Source: JABDQW01 sp942492025 (GTDB taxonomy: Bacteria; Pseudomonadota; Gammaproteobacteria; SZUA-229). From it: a stretch of 64,000 bases of DNA. Made by a program: the position numbers and the translations under genes. The notes under the pieces are model-generated. The model did no database searches. It was not told the DNA's origin and worked only from the letters and a program-made list of their open reading frames with translations. Below, one piece after another: positions 49,889 to 57,687 of the stretch; position 1 is the stretch's first letter, and the number at the start of each line of letters is the position of its first letter. The stretch lies in assembly GCA_942492025.1 (NCBI GenBank), contig CALODJ010000003.1, forward strand, positions 310,001-374,000, in the 5' to 3' direction.

Positions 49889-50931
49889 GGGCTAGTCGGG
49901 TGGGTAGCCTGGGTGTTGGTGCGTTGCCGTGCACGAAAATCTTCAACGAGTTGTTGTGCCTTATTGAACGTCTCGGCCGGTATGTAGTTGGTTTTTTCGA
50001 GGTATTTTGCAGCCTGGTTGCGAATTTCCAGTATTTCATCCATATTGGCATCTGACCAGTCAAACATAAACTCGATGCCGTTTTTCTCGAGGATAGCCAG
50101 GCTTTTTTCGTTCTCTCCTCGAGCGCGCTGGCGGATATCATCGCTCAGACGTTTGCCGGTTGTTTTCAGTAGTTGCTGCAGATCTTCCGGCAGCTTGTCG
50201 TAAAAACGGTTACTGACCATGAGTCCACCGATAGCGTTGGTGAACGGAATTCGGCTGCCATAGTTGAGTTTGGTATACCACTGCAGAGCGATGGCACCGA
50301 AGCTGGAGGTATAAACCGTATCAATGCTGCCATGTTTTGCCGAGAGCTGGGTGTAGACGTCGATGATGGACAATGGAATCGGGTCAATGTCGGCCGCCTT
50401 GAAAAACGCCTCGCCCAGGGGGTCACCCTGCCATAGCCAGATTTTCAGTTTTTTGATGCTATCCATGGATCTGATGGGTTGTGTTGAGAAGAAATGAATA
50501 AAACCAACCTCGGGCCAGCCCAGTAATTCAAATCCGCTTTCTCTGAATCCCGCCTCGAGGTCCGGCATCATCTGATCGCGGACATAGTCCGATTCATCGG
50601 TGTTCTTGAACATGAAAGGCACTTCGAGCACGCGCGCTGGCGAGTAAATCCGGCCAATGCCGTAGCCGGTGAACATGCCGCCGTGCAACTGGCCTTTGCG
50701 GATTTTGCGCAATACATCGGGTTCATCACCCATGACGCCACCTGCGTACATCTTGAACTTGATGCGGCCCTCGCTTTTTTCCTCGACTTCCTTGATCCAC
50801 TCATCCAGCAGATTCGACCACGAGGTGCCGGTTGGCATCAGGGTGGCAAATTTCAGCTGGTAGGTTTTTGCATTGACAGCAGTGGCCGTGACAGACAGCA
50901 GGAGAGCAAAACAGAGTAATCTTAGAACCAT
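49885..50931 (-). CDS. dctP: TRAP substrate-binding protein lacking the usual carboxylate-binding Arg (DctP-like)
   Basis: 348 residues. Signal peptide to about residue 21 (A-V-N-A), then the periplasmic DctP fold (L-K-F-A-T-L-M-P-T-G-T-S-W, G-E-I-style hinge in V-L-R-K-I-R-K-G-Q-L-H-G-G). In most DctP proteins the central strand reads G-L-K-I-R-V-P and its Arg binds the carboxylate of the solute. Here the place reads K-L-K-I-W-L-W-Q-G-D-P-L-G, with Trp in place of Arg. TatT-linked TRAP proteins share this loss and are thought to bind hydrophobic ligands. Overlaps tatT by 10 bp. Confidence 0.87.
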   Translation of the reverse strand: MVLRLLCFALLLSVTATAVNAKTYQLKFATLMPTGTSWSNLLDEWIKEVEEKSEGRIKFKMYAGGVMGDEPDVLRKIRKGQLHGGMFTGYGIGRIYSPARVLEVPFMFKNTDESDYVRDQMMPDLEAGFRESGFELLGWPEVGFIHFFSTQPIRSMDSIKKLKIWLWQGDPLGEAFFKAADIDPIPLSIIDVYTQLSAKHGSIDTVYTSSFGAIALQWYTKLNYGSRIPFTNAIGGLMVSNRFYDKLPEDLQQLLKTTGKRLSDDIRQRARGENEKSLAILEKNGIEFMFDWSDANMDEILEIRNQAAKYLEKTNYIPAETFNKAQQLVEDFRARQRTNTQATHPTSP

Positions 50932-51776
50932 TCTTCTTCCTTCTTCAGCAATAAGCCGGCCTTGCGTTTTGCGATCTGGTTTTGCAGGGCAAGCTCAGGC
51001 ATCAGGTCATCGGGTGCACTGACAATGCCAGTGAGCAGCTTATGAAATTGCTCCCGGTCAAGCATCTGGCGGGCCAGGAATTGCGCTTGCAGCAGATCGG
51101 TGATCAGCAGCTTGCCGTTGGTGACTTGACGAGCGCGATCAAAATGTTCCCTGGATTTGTCGTAGTTCCCGCCTATCGATGGCGCACGGCTGCCGTAATA
51201 GACGCCAAAATACATGTGTGGACCACCAAAATAATAAGTCTCATCGAGCTCGATGACGCGCTGCATCAGTGCCGTAGCGCGTGCGAGCTGGGAGATGGCG
51301 ACGGGGTCGTCCCGGTGCATGTCGATCCACTTCGCCCAACAGCTCGATGTCCAGAACATTGCGGCGACATCCTTTTTGTCCATCTTGCTGACCTGCGTGT
51401 TGAAGTCGGCCAATGTGCTGTCGAGCAGGTTGCTTGCGCCGTTGATTTCGAGTGCCTGGATGCCGTGCTTCATGCCACGGACATAAAAATCAGACGCGCG
51501 TTCTGGCAGGGTGTCCTCATTGAAGCCGTAAGCCAGACCATAGAAAGCCTGGGCTGCATAGGTATGCAGCCTGGCGTTTTGCGGATCGATCTTGATCATG
51601 CCCTGGAGCATGTTGAGATTGGCCGGGATGGAATCCTCCGCCAGCTCGAGATCGGTTTCATGATTGAGCGCTTCGACACCGCCCTCGATCATCGGTATCG
51701 ATGCCCGGACCAGCGTTTGATCCATTGAACAGGCGCTAAAAAGCAGGCTGGATATTAACAGGAGTATCAGGCGCAT
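50922..51776 (-). CDS. tatT: TRAP-associated lipoprotein TatT (TPAT)
   Basis: 284 residues from ATG 51776, giving a clean lipoprotein leader (M-R-L-I-L-L-L-I-S-S-L-L-F-S-A-C). The remainder is helical and TPR-like: A-R-L-H-T-Y-A-A-Q-A-F-Y-G-L-A-Y-G-F, F-W-T-S-S-C-W-A-K-W-I-D, and H-M-Y-F-G-V-Y-Y-G-S-R-A-P-S-I-G-G, typical of TRAP transporter T-components. TatT forms trimers that dock three DctP proteins and offers a hydrophobic path for the ligand. First gene of the tatT-dctP-dctQ-dctM set. Confidence 0.85.
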   Translation of the reverse strand: MRLILLLISSLLFSACSMDQTLVRASIPMIEGGVEALNHETDLELAEDSIPANLNMLQGMIKIDPQNARLHTYAAQAFYGLAYGFNEDTLPERASDFYVRGMKHGIQALEINGASNLLDSTLADFNTQVSKMDKKDVAAMFWTSSCWAKWIDMHRDDPVAISQLARATALMQRVIELDETYYFGGPHMYFGVYYGSRAPSIGGNYDKSREHFDRARQVTNGKLLITDLLQAQFLARQMLDREQFHKLLTGIVSAPDDLMPELALQNQIAKRKAGLLLKKEEEWF

Positions 51777-51842
51777 AGTTAAGAGCTTTTTTTGATCAAT
51801 TAAAGTAGAGACTGTCATTTTGAAGCTATTTTTTCAAATAAT

Positions 51843-53072
51843 CTAGTGAAAAAACCAGTAGCCGACCAAGATCGATGTCAATATTCCTGCAACATCGGCG
51901 ATCAGCGCGCAGGATAGTGCATGGCGCACGCGCCTGATGCCGACACTGCCGAAATACACGGCCAGTACGTAAAATGTGGTTTCAGTGCTACCTTGCATGA
52001 TGGCTGAAACCGTCGCTGCGAATGAATCGACACCAAAATTGCTCATGGTTTCCAGCATCATCGCGCGGGCTCCGCTGCCACTCAGCGGTTTCATCAGTGC
52101 GGTCGGCAGTGCCTGGATGAAATCGGTGTTGATGCCCATGCCGCTCAGCACAAAGCCGATGCCAGAGATAACACCATCGAGCACCCCGCTGGTGCGCAGT
52201 ACACCAATCGCCACCAGCATGCCGACCAGGAATGGAATCAACCGCACCGCGACATCAAAGCCTTCTCTGGCGCCGTCGATGAAGGCGTCGTAGACGTTGA
52301 TCTTGCGCCACCAGCCGGCAATGAGGAAAAGCATGATAATGCTGAACAGCGTGAAATTGCCGACCAGGCTGGAGGTCGAGGCCATCTGCTCGGCTGGCTG
52401 CGCCAGGAGAAAGGTCGCCAGCAATGCCATCAGTGCAGCAAAGGCGAGTACATAGATAAATATGATCCTGTCGAACAGCTGGATGCGCTGCACCCAGGCA
52501 ACAGCGATCAAACCTGCCAGTGTCGATGCCGAGGTCGCCATCAGGATTGGAATGAATACAGCAGTCGGATCTGCTGCGCCCTGTTGCGCCCGGTACATGA
52601 ATATCGTCACCGGCAACAGCGTCACCGAGGACGTGTTCAGTACCAGAAACAGAATCTGGGCATTGCTGGCGGTATCCTTGTTCGGGTTGAGCGCCTGCAG
52701 ATCCTGCATGGCTTTCAGGCCCATCGGTGTTGCAGCATTATCCAGTCCGAGCATGTTGGCGGCGACATTCATGGTTATGCTGCCGTGGGAGGCATGGCCC
52801 CGGGGTACTTCCGGCATCAGACGCACGAAGAGCGGCTCCAGCATGCGTGCCAGTAGACTCATCAGTCCGGATTTTTCCGCAATACGGAAAAAGCCCAACC
52901 ACAGACACAATACACCGATCAGGCCGATGGCAATCTCGACACCAAGTGCCGCCATGTCAAAGGTCGACTGCATGATTTCTGTGAAGATGGTGGCATGGCC
53001 ATTGATCAGCCACTGATACAAGGCTGCGACAAAGGCAACTGCAAAGAAACCGAACCAGATGTGAGCCAGCAT
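51843..53072 (-). CDS. SpmA/SpmB-like nucleoside-recognition-domain membrane protein
   Basis: 409 residues with ten or so membrane segments; a fusion of the two spore-maturation-type halves found separately in Bacillus. First half: M-N-V-A-A-N-M-L-G-L-D-N-A-A-T-P-M-G-L-K-A; second half: A-M-M-L-E-T-M-S-N-F-G-V-D-S, then G-S-T-E-T-T-F-Y-V-L-A-V-Y-F-G-S-V-G-I. Both are nucleoside-recognition (Gate) domains. In non-sporeformers the role is unknown; transport of small molecules is assumed. It lies 66 bp upstream of tatT in the same orientation, perhaps in the same transcript. Confidence 0.85.
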   Translation of the reverse strand: MLAHIWFGFFAVAFVAALYQWLINGHATIFTEIMQSTFDMAALGVEIAIGLIGVLCLWLGFFRIAEKSGLMSLLARMLEPLFVRLMPEVPRGHASHGSITMNVAANMLGLDNAATPMGLKAMQDLQALNPNKDTASNAQILFLVLNTSSVTLLPVTIFMYRAQQGAADPTAVFIPILMATSASTLAGLIAVAWVQRIQLFDRIIFIYVLAFAALMALLATFLLAQPAEQMASTSSLVGNFTLFSIIMLFLIAGWWRKINVYDAFIDGAREGFDVAVRLIPFLVGMLVAIGVLRTSGVLDGVISGIGFVLSGMGINTDFIQALPTALMKPLSGSGARAMMLETMSNFGVDSFAATVSAIMQGSTETTFYVLAVYFGSVGIRRVRHALSCALIADVAGILTSILVGYWFFH

Positions 53073-53165
53073 ATTGTTATTCTTCTGTGGCGTTATTGGA
53101 AGCGACTAGTTTATGTGCTTTTTTGACAGGAGGCACCTATATGCGTTGGTTATCAACGTCCATTA

Positions 53166-53187
53166 ACCGCAGAGGCGCCTCTGCGGT
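53166..53187. repeat. Perfect 22-bp palindrome ACCGCAGAGGC/GCCTCTGCGGT
   Basis: Preceded by CAACGTCCATTA, exactly as in the longer inverted repeat at 54971-55037, so both are copies of one small family with different loop sizes. A decayed relative lies near 37740. Confidence 0.7.
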
Positions 53188-53314
53188 GTCGGCGGTACTT
53201 GAGTAGAATTCCGTATCCGTCTCTTTAGGGTCGAAGGTTCCGCTTGTCATCTGCTTTTAACGAGTGTCTGCCCCTGGAAAAAGAAGACCCACGAAAGGAA
53301 ATTTTGGGATTCGA

Positions 53315-53568
53315 GCTAGCCCGGGTGTTGCACGACGGCGGACATGCAATGTTAAGGATTAGTCGATATTTCAATCAGCTACGCCCGAATTGACGGGGTA
53401 TTGCTCGGTTACAGTTTGTCCTATTCGGTTTTACGTGCAAGCTGGCGTTGCATCTTGAACGGTCCTCCTTGATCCATAGCAAAGGCTATGAATCTGCGGG
53501 CGATCGTTCAAGCTGCTTAACCAGCTTGCCCCTAAAATCCGAATCCTTCGTGCAACATCCGGGCTAGC
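53315..53568. repeat. 254-bp element with CTAGCCCGGGTGTTGCACGA ends
   Basis: GCTAGCCCGGGTGTTGCACGA at the left and TCGTGCAACATCCGGGCTAGC at the right are inverted with two mismatches. The tips share CTAGCCCG with the main repeat family, but the rest and the interior differ. A scrap of its left tip (AGCTAGCCCGGGT) is found at 60224. No coding capacity beyond short frames. Confidence 0.7.
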
Positions 53569-53831
53569 GAATGCCGGCCCATTCGCTGAAGCGTACCGTC
53601 GCAGTTTCTGTATGGGCAGAAGCAACCGGCCAGAAGCTGCCGTTCGCTGAATAAGTTTGAACTTTCGCTCTACCGTAACTCTTGCAGCTTATATTCTGCA
53701 CATTGTTTGCATTACCAAAAATTACAATATTTCAACATTAATTGTAACGAACGTCCGCTACAGTCGGAGCTAGTGAGCAACTATTCGGTAACTCACAGAA
53801 CACGAAAATCATAAAAATAAAGGAGGAGTAG

Positions 53832-54488
53832 ATGAAATACATATTTTCAAGCTTGGTAACTACGTTTGCAGTAGGAGTGTTGGCGATCGCGCCGACCACG
53901 CATGCCAGCACACCCGACGGGCAAACACCCGCCGAGGAGACTATTTGTGATCCGCTAAAGGCAGACGGTATCAGTAAAGGATTGTACGGCTTATGCGTAG
54001 CTTTTTGTGAGGCGCAGGATTTCGCCGAGGCAACTATCCCAACTACCGAAGCTGAACTACAGAGCCTGGAAGCAAACGCCCCCTCCGGTAGGATTCTTGC
54101 AAATTATAACAAGCGGAAACTAGCATCTGATCCGCCTATGCCCTGTATTGTGGTCGAGCCACCATGCCCGTGTTTTACAGCGGAACAGTTGAGCGCAATT
54201 GATGGAACATTGATGTTGGGCGACGGTAGCAGCGTAGATATAGGTATTTCCTGCCCCACTAATAATCCCGCAAGCGTAATTGCTGCTGAACCTTCTGACC
54301 TAAATCCCGATTATCTCCGTTTTATAAATGTAAATCTCGGTGGAACGTGTCAGCATATCGATAACCAAAGCAGCCCCAAAGTAAATACGGTCTTGAGTAC
54401 CACAACCACGCCACCTACGATAACAAATGATGAACTCGATGCATGCCGCGATATGCTTCAGGCACATATTGCAGTAACATGCCCGTAA
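53832..54488 (+). CDS. Secreted cysteine-rich protein, function unknown
   Basis: 218 residues after a very strong ribosome site (AAAGGAGGAGTAG). Signal peptide M-K-Y-I-F-S-S-L-V-T-T-F-A-V-G-V-L-A with a cleavage site around T-H-A-S. The mature part has ten cysteines (T-I-C-D-P, L-C-V-A-F-C-E-A, P-C-I-V-V, P-P-C-P-C-F-T, I-S-C-P, G-T-C-Q, D-A-C-R, V-T-C-P), no repeats and no membrane segment. The C-P-C-F-T-A-E-Q-L motif recurs in uncharacterised secreted proteins of marine proteobacteria, by recollection only. AT-rich codon use and isolation among repeats suggest transfer. A good terminator follows. Confidence 0.65.
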   Translation: MKYIFSSLVTTFAVGVLAIAPTTHASTPDGQTPAEETICDPLKADGISKGLYGLCVAFCEAQDFAEATIPTTEAELQSLEANAPSGRILANYNKRKLASDPPMPCIVVEPPCPCFTAEQLSAIDGTLMLGDGSSVDIGISCPTNNPASVIAAEPSDLNPDYLRFINVNLGGTCQHIDNQSSPKVNTVLSTTTTPPTITNDELDACRDMLQAHIAVTCP

Positions 54489-54546
54489 CCTAAACAGCCT
54501 TTGGCTTCAACTGAAATCTTTTGACAAAATCTCGTGGAGAGAAAAT

Positions 54547-54573
54547 TCCCGCTTCTGCGGGATTTTTCTTTTT
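54547..54573 (+). terminator. Rho-independent terminator
   Basis: TCCCGC, loop TTCT, GCGGGA, then TTTTTCTTTTT. Placed 58 bp after the secreted-protein gene, same strand. Confidence 0.88.
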
Positions 54574-54642
54574 ACAACTGACGCAGGTCCATCCCGCTTA
54601 GGAGTGACTAAGAGACTAAGGGGATAGACTAAGGGGCAGAAC

Positions 54643-54880
54643 TAAGGGGTCAAAACTTGACTTATAGTAGTTAACTCCTTCTGTAAACGCCGGTCGTCCT
54701 TTAGAAATCTGTTTAGACGACCTATCATCTGCGATACCGTACAGTAATGACTGACATTAAAATGGCCTGCAAATAGGCTTGATAATAGGCTTCGCCATGA
54801 ACTGTCAACGCCCTACCTCGACCACGATTCATTACGTGGTACACCGCATCGTCATATTCAATTCGTAAGGGCTTGACCAT
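54643..54880 (-). pseudogene. Remnant of a REP-associated tyrosine transposase (RAYT)
   Basis: From ATG 54880 the reverse strand reads M-V-K-P-L-R-I-E-Y-D-D-A-V-Y-H-V-M-N-R-G-R-G, the hallmark N-terminus of Y1/RAYT transposases, followed by H-G-E-A-Y-Y-Q-A-Y-L. A different frame then gives H-Y-C-T-V-S-Q-M-I-G-R-L-N and F-L-K-D-D-R-R-L-Q-K-E-L, the C-terminal DNA-binding tail, ending at TAG 54643. The middle, including the catalytic Tyr and HUH motif, is deleted, and the ends are out of frame. The gene is dead. Confidence 0.8.
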
Positions 54881-54908
54881 ATCGCTTTGTATAATCAGCT
54901 AAATACTA

Positions 54909-54960
54909 TATGTCAAGATTTGACCCCTTATCACTTATGTCAAGATTTGACCCCTTATCA
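54909..54960. repeat. Tandem TATGTCAAGATTTGACCCCTTATCA units upstream of the RAYT remnant
   Basis: Two 25-bp units with a 27-bp period. The core GTCAAGATTTGACCCCTT also appears inverted at the other end of the remnant (AAGGGGTCAAAACTTGAC, 54646-54663), preceded by ACTAAGGGG three times over 54614-54650. This is the flanking repeat a RAYT would be expected to recognise. Confidence 0.75.
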
Positions 54961-54970
54961 ACGTCCATTA

Positions 54971-55037
54971 ACCGCAGAGGCGCAGAGAGCACTGCCGGTA
55001 TTCGTCGAAAAAATAAAAACCTCTGCGCCTCTGCGGT
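54971..55037. repeat. Inverted repeat ACCGCAGAGGCGCAGAG / CTCTGCGCCTCTGCGGT
   Basis: Perfect 17-bp arms around a 33-base loop. The same opening text (CGTCCATTAACCGCAGAGGC) is found at 53157. It ends 18 bp before the stop of the Mut7-C gene and could serve as its transcriptional barrier. Confidence 0.75.
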
Positions 55038-55054
55038 GAATACTGCAGTTGAAT

Positions 55055-55804
55055 TCAGTCCGATGCCGAATTCAGCACCTCGTCGGTGAGTCTGATCATG
55101 TGCTTGACGTGGCTGCCTTCCCAGTAGATCTGGCCGCAACTTGTACAATGCCAGAACGTGTCGAAGTACTGGCGCGTTTTTGGCTCGAGCTGATCTTCGA
55201 TGGCCTGTTTTTCCACCGCTTCAACCAGACCATTGCATCGGGTACATCGACCGAAAGGAATGATTTGCTTTTTAAGGTCAAAACGATTGATGACCTCGTC
55301 GAGTTGTCTGCGTGGATCAAATTCGCGGACAAAATAACCGTGCGTAATGACACTGCGTTTCAGCAGACTGCGATCACGCGTGAGCAGAGTGCGGTTCTGT
55401 TCGGCAGAGGTTTGCGCCAGCTCTTCGTCAGTATAATCGTTGCGGTAGAGGGTGTCGAAGCCGAATTGGCGCAGGTATCGCGCGAGACGTCCGAGGTGGC
55501 AGTCTAGAACAAAACGCGTTTGACGTAACGGCTTTGCCCTGAGTTCGAGAATCGGCGTCACATCGACGCTTTCGAACATTGGGTAAACGCTGATGTCATC
55601 CTCGCCCTCAACGATATAACTGAAATCGACCGACGTACCATTGGCCAATATGATCTCAACTTCTGTGTGGGGTACACCGAGCGACTCGATCAGATCTTTA
55701 ACCGAGGTGCGCCGGTTCAGTTCAATTTTGAACCTGACCTTCTTCTGCGCATCACGCAGGAAGTCATTCAGTTCTGCATAGAACCTTAACGAGACATACG
55801 ACAT
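55055..55804 (-). CDS. Mut7-C RNase-domain protein with N-terminal ubiquitin-like domain
   Basis: 249 residues. Residues 1-80 form a ThiS/MoaD-like ubiquitin fold (L-R-F-Y-A-E-L-N-D-F-L, V-P-H-T-E-V-E-I-I-L-A-N-G). Residues 95-245 form the Mut7-C PIN-type nuclease: F-V-L-D-C-H-L-G-R-L-A-R-Y-L-R-Q-F-G-F-D, T-L-L-T-R-D-R-S-L-L, then a zinc ribbon C-T-R-C and C-T-S-C. The architecture is widespread in proteobacteria and presumed to be an RNase; the natural substrate is unknown. It lies 19 bp downstream of trxC on the same strand. Confidence 0.88.
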   Translation of the reverse strand: MSYVSLRFYAELNDFLRDAQKKVRFKIELNRRTSVKDLIESLGVPHTEVEIILANGTSVDFSYIVEGEDDISVYPMFESVDVTPILELRAKPLRQTRFVLDCHLGRLARYLRQFGFDTLYRNDYTDEELAQTSAEQNRTLLTRDRSLLKRSVITHGYFVREFDPRRQLDEVINRFDLKKQIIPFGRCTRCNGLVEAVEKQAIEDQLEPKTRQYFDTFWHCTSCGQIYWEGSHVKHMIRLTDEVLNSASD

Positions 55805-55823
55805 GAGTCGTCTTCATACAGCA

Positions 55824-56261
55824 TCATCGTAGCTGGGAATTCGCCCAGCTGGTCAGCGTGCGCATGTCCATTGCGCCGGCTTGCTGTGCCACAACACGAC
55901 CACCCTTGAACAGAGCCATGGTCGGTATGCTGCGGATATTAAAGCGTGCGGCGATGGCCTGTTCATTCTCGGTGTTGAGCTTGGCCAGGATCATATCCGG
56001 TTCAAGCTGTTGTGCGGCCTGCTCGAAAACCGGCGCCATCATTTTACAGGGACCACACCAGGGTGCCCAGAAATCGACCAGCACCGGCAGTTCGTTGTTA
56101 CCGATAATTTTGTTGAAATTGGCCGATGTCAGCTCAATGGGCTTGTGCTTGAACAACTGACTGCCGCATTTTCCGCAGGTGCCCCCTGCAGCCAGCTTGT
56201 TATCAGGCACCCGGTTCGTGGTCAGGCAATTTGAACAGACAACATGCTTCGAATAGCTCAT
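55824..56261 (-). CDS. trxC: Thioredoxin 2
   Basis: 145 residues. An N-terminal zinc ribbon (Cys 9, 12, 29, 32) precedes the thioredoxin domain with D-F-W-A-P-W-C-G-P-C-K at 63-73. These two features together define TrxC. Cytoplasmic protein disulfide reductase, often induced under oxidative stress. It starts the unit trxC-mut7C. Normal length, all catalytic residues present. Confidence 0.93.
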   Translation of the reverse strand: MSYSKHVVCSNCLTTNRVPDNKLAAGGTCGKCGSQLFKHKPIELTSANFNKIIGNNELPVLVDFWAPWCGPCKMMAPVFEQAAQQLEPDMILAKLNTENEQAIAARFNIRSIPTMALFKGGRVVAQQAGAMDMRTLTSWANSQLR

Positions 56262-56444
56262 CGTAAAAAACCAAAAAAAATTCTACATTGCCTTTTAATG
56301 TTGGGATATTTGCGTTGATTTCAAGCCCTGGGGTAGTGACAGCACTGCGCACGGATCTGCATTTCTCACCATAGAGCTGTGTATAAAGCGCAACCTATGA
56401 ATTACAATAATGTCTGGTTAATAATACAGAGATTTGGTCATTAA

Positions 56445-56771
56445 ATGAAATCCGTGTACAGAATCATTTTTCACAATCAGGGCAAGATATACCAGCTGCA
56501 CGCAGCTAAAGTCAGTCAGGGCGATATGTATGCCTTTGTCGAGATCGAAGACATTCTGTTCGATCAAAAGACCGAGCTCGTTGTCGACCCGTCTGAAGAG
56601 CGACTCAAAGATGAGTTTGCCGGTGTGAATAAGACCTTTGTGCCAATGCACTCGATTATTCGTATCGACGAGGTCAGCAAGCAGGGCAGCAATAAAATCG
56701 TCGATGCGGATGTCAGTGGAAATATCACGCCGTTTCCAATCAGCGTGCCCCCGAAAACGGATAATCACTGA
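56445..56771 (+). CDS. DUF1820 family protein
   Basis: 108 residues, no signal. M-K-S-V-Y-R-I-I-F-H-N-Q-G-K-I-Y-Q-L-H-A, F-V-E-I-E-D-I-L-F, and V-D-P-S-E-E-R-L-K-D-E-F-A-G-V are characteristic of DUF1820, a gammaproteobacterial family of unknown function. It overlaps the following lipoprotein-like gene by one base (TGATG), so they are coupled. Confidence 0.85.
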   Translation: MKSVYRIIFHNQGKIYQLHAAKVSQGDMYAFVEIEDILFDQKTELVVDPSEERLKDEFAGVNKTFVPMHSIIRIDEVSKQGSNKIVDADVSGNITPFPISVPPKTDNH

Positions 56772-57307
56772 TGAATAAATCTGCTATCCTGGGCTTGTGT
56801 ACGGCTGGATTGCTGGCCGCCTGTGAAAGCCAGACCATCAAAGACGAGAATTCCCAGTTCTATTCGGTACCCCTCGGTTCCCGATTCACGCTCAATAGAG
56901 AAATTACGATACCACCCGATCAAACGTCTGTGTACTTGCAATACGGCAAAACATTAGCCTCCAGGGATGTCGATTTCTACTACCCGCACTGCAAATTTGA
57001 GCTGTACACGATCAGCACTGAAGGCCGGCTGGTCAAGCCGGATTCATTCGTTGTGATCAGAATAGTCGACAAGCGTGAGGATGTATCTGTTACCCTGCCG
57101 ACCTATGCCGGTTTGAGCCTGTCATACGGCGATGGCCCGCTGCACATGACCTATTCGACGGCCATGTACCTGGAATCAAAAATTCAGCCGGATGTGTATC
57201 GTATGGATTGCAAGCGCTGGGATGATCCTGCCATCGGCGAGTACTTGAGTATCAATGAAATGCGCCAGGCGCTGGGCGATGTCTTCACGCTAAGCCTGGC
57301 TGAATAA
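56771..57307 (+). CDS. Putative lipoprotein, function unknown
   Basis: 178 residues. Leader M-N-K-S-A-I-L-G-L-C-T-A-G-L-L-A-A-C has a lipobox (L-A-A-C). The mature region is beta-rich: F-T-L-N-R-E-I-T-I-P-P-D-Q-T-S-V-Y-L-Q-Y-G-K, F-Y-Y-P-H-C-K-F-E-L, and Y-R-M-D-C-K-R-W, with two Cys probably bonded. Proteins of this type sit beside DUF1820 genes in other gammaproteobacteria, by recollection. Start codon overlaps the DUF1820 stop. Confidence 0.65.
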   Translation: MNKSAILGLCTAGLLAACESQTIKDENSQFYSVPLGSRFTLNREITIPPDQTSVYLQYGKTLASRDVDFYYPHCKFELYTISTEGRLVKPDSFVVIRIVDKREDVSVTLPTYAGLSLSYGDGPLHMTYSTAMYLESKIQPDVYRMDCKRWDDPAIGEYLSINEMRQALGDVFTLSLAE

Positions 57308-57438
57308 ATTGCCCTGGCCCCACTGTTATTCCACTTACTCAGCATTACGAGCCGCGACAGCGGCGTGGCAATCTCCTGTCGTCGGCTTGCACTTCAATGC
57401 GCGCAAAGGGCAGTACCTTTAACTGATGAGTACGTGGG

Positions 57439-57687
57439 CTAGCCCGCATTTCTCACCAGGCGGCGTTGAATACTGATAAGACGCTAATCCATTTTGAGAG
57501 TATCCAGATGATTAAAAATACAGTTTGATATTCAAACATGCCTATCACGGTTCAGGCTGGTCTTCGTGTCCGTACGCTTGCTCTTCACTCAAACCGTAGC
57601 TATCGCTACGCTTTTCGCTCCAGAGCGGCGCTTACGAACACGAATCCTGCGCGTGCTCCCGTGATCCTGGTGAGAAATGCGGGCTAG
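57439..57687 (+). repeat. CTAG-ended repeat, short variant, copy 10
   Basis: 249 bp, CTAGCCCGCATTTCTCACCA to TGGTGAGAAATGCGGGCTAG, with GTCTTCGTGTCCGTACGCTT and CAGAGCGGCGCTTACGAACA inside. No hairpin module. Its right CTAG holds the stop codon of the histone-deacetylase-like gene (complement of 57684-57686). Confidence 0.9.

Larger units (their letters stand above)
53073..53831. other. Gap with palindromes and a miniature element
   Basis: 759 bp with no supported gene. It carries the perfect palindrome at 53166-53187 and the inverted-repeat element at 53315-53568. The last part is AT-rich, ending in a strong ribosome site (AAAGGAGGAG) for the next gene. Confidence 0.6.

Noticed and set aside
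54971..55037. Possible CRISPR-like array among the palindromes at 53.1-55.0 kb
   Set aside because: Only two dispersed palindromes with no regular spacers and no cas genes.
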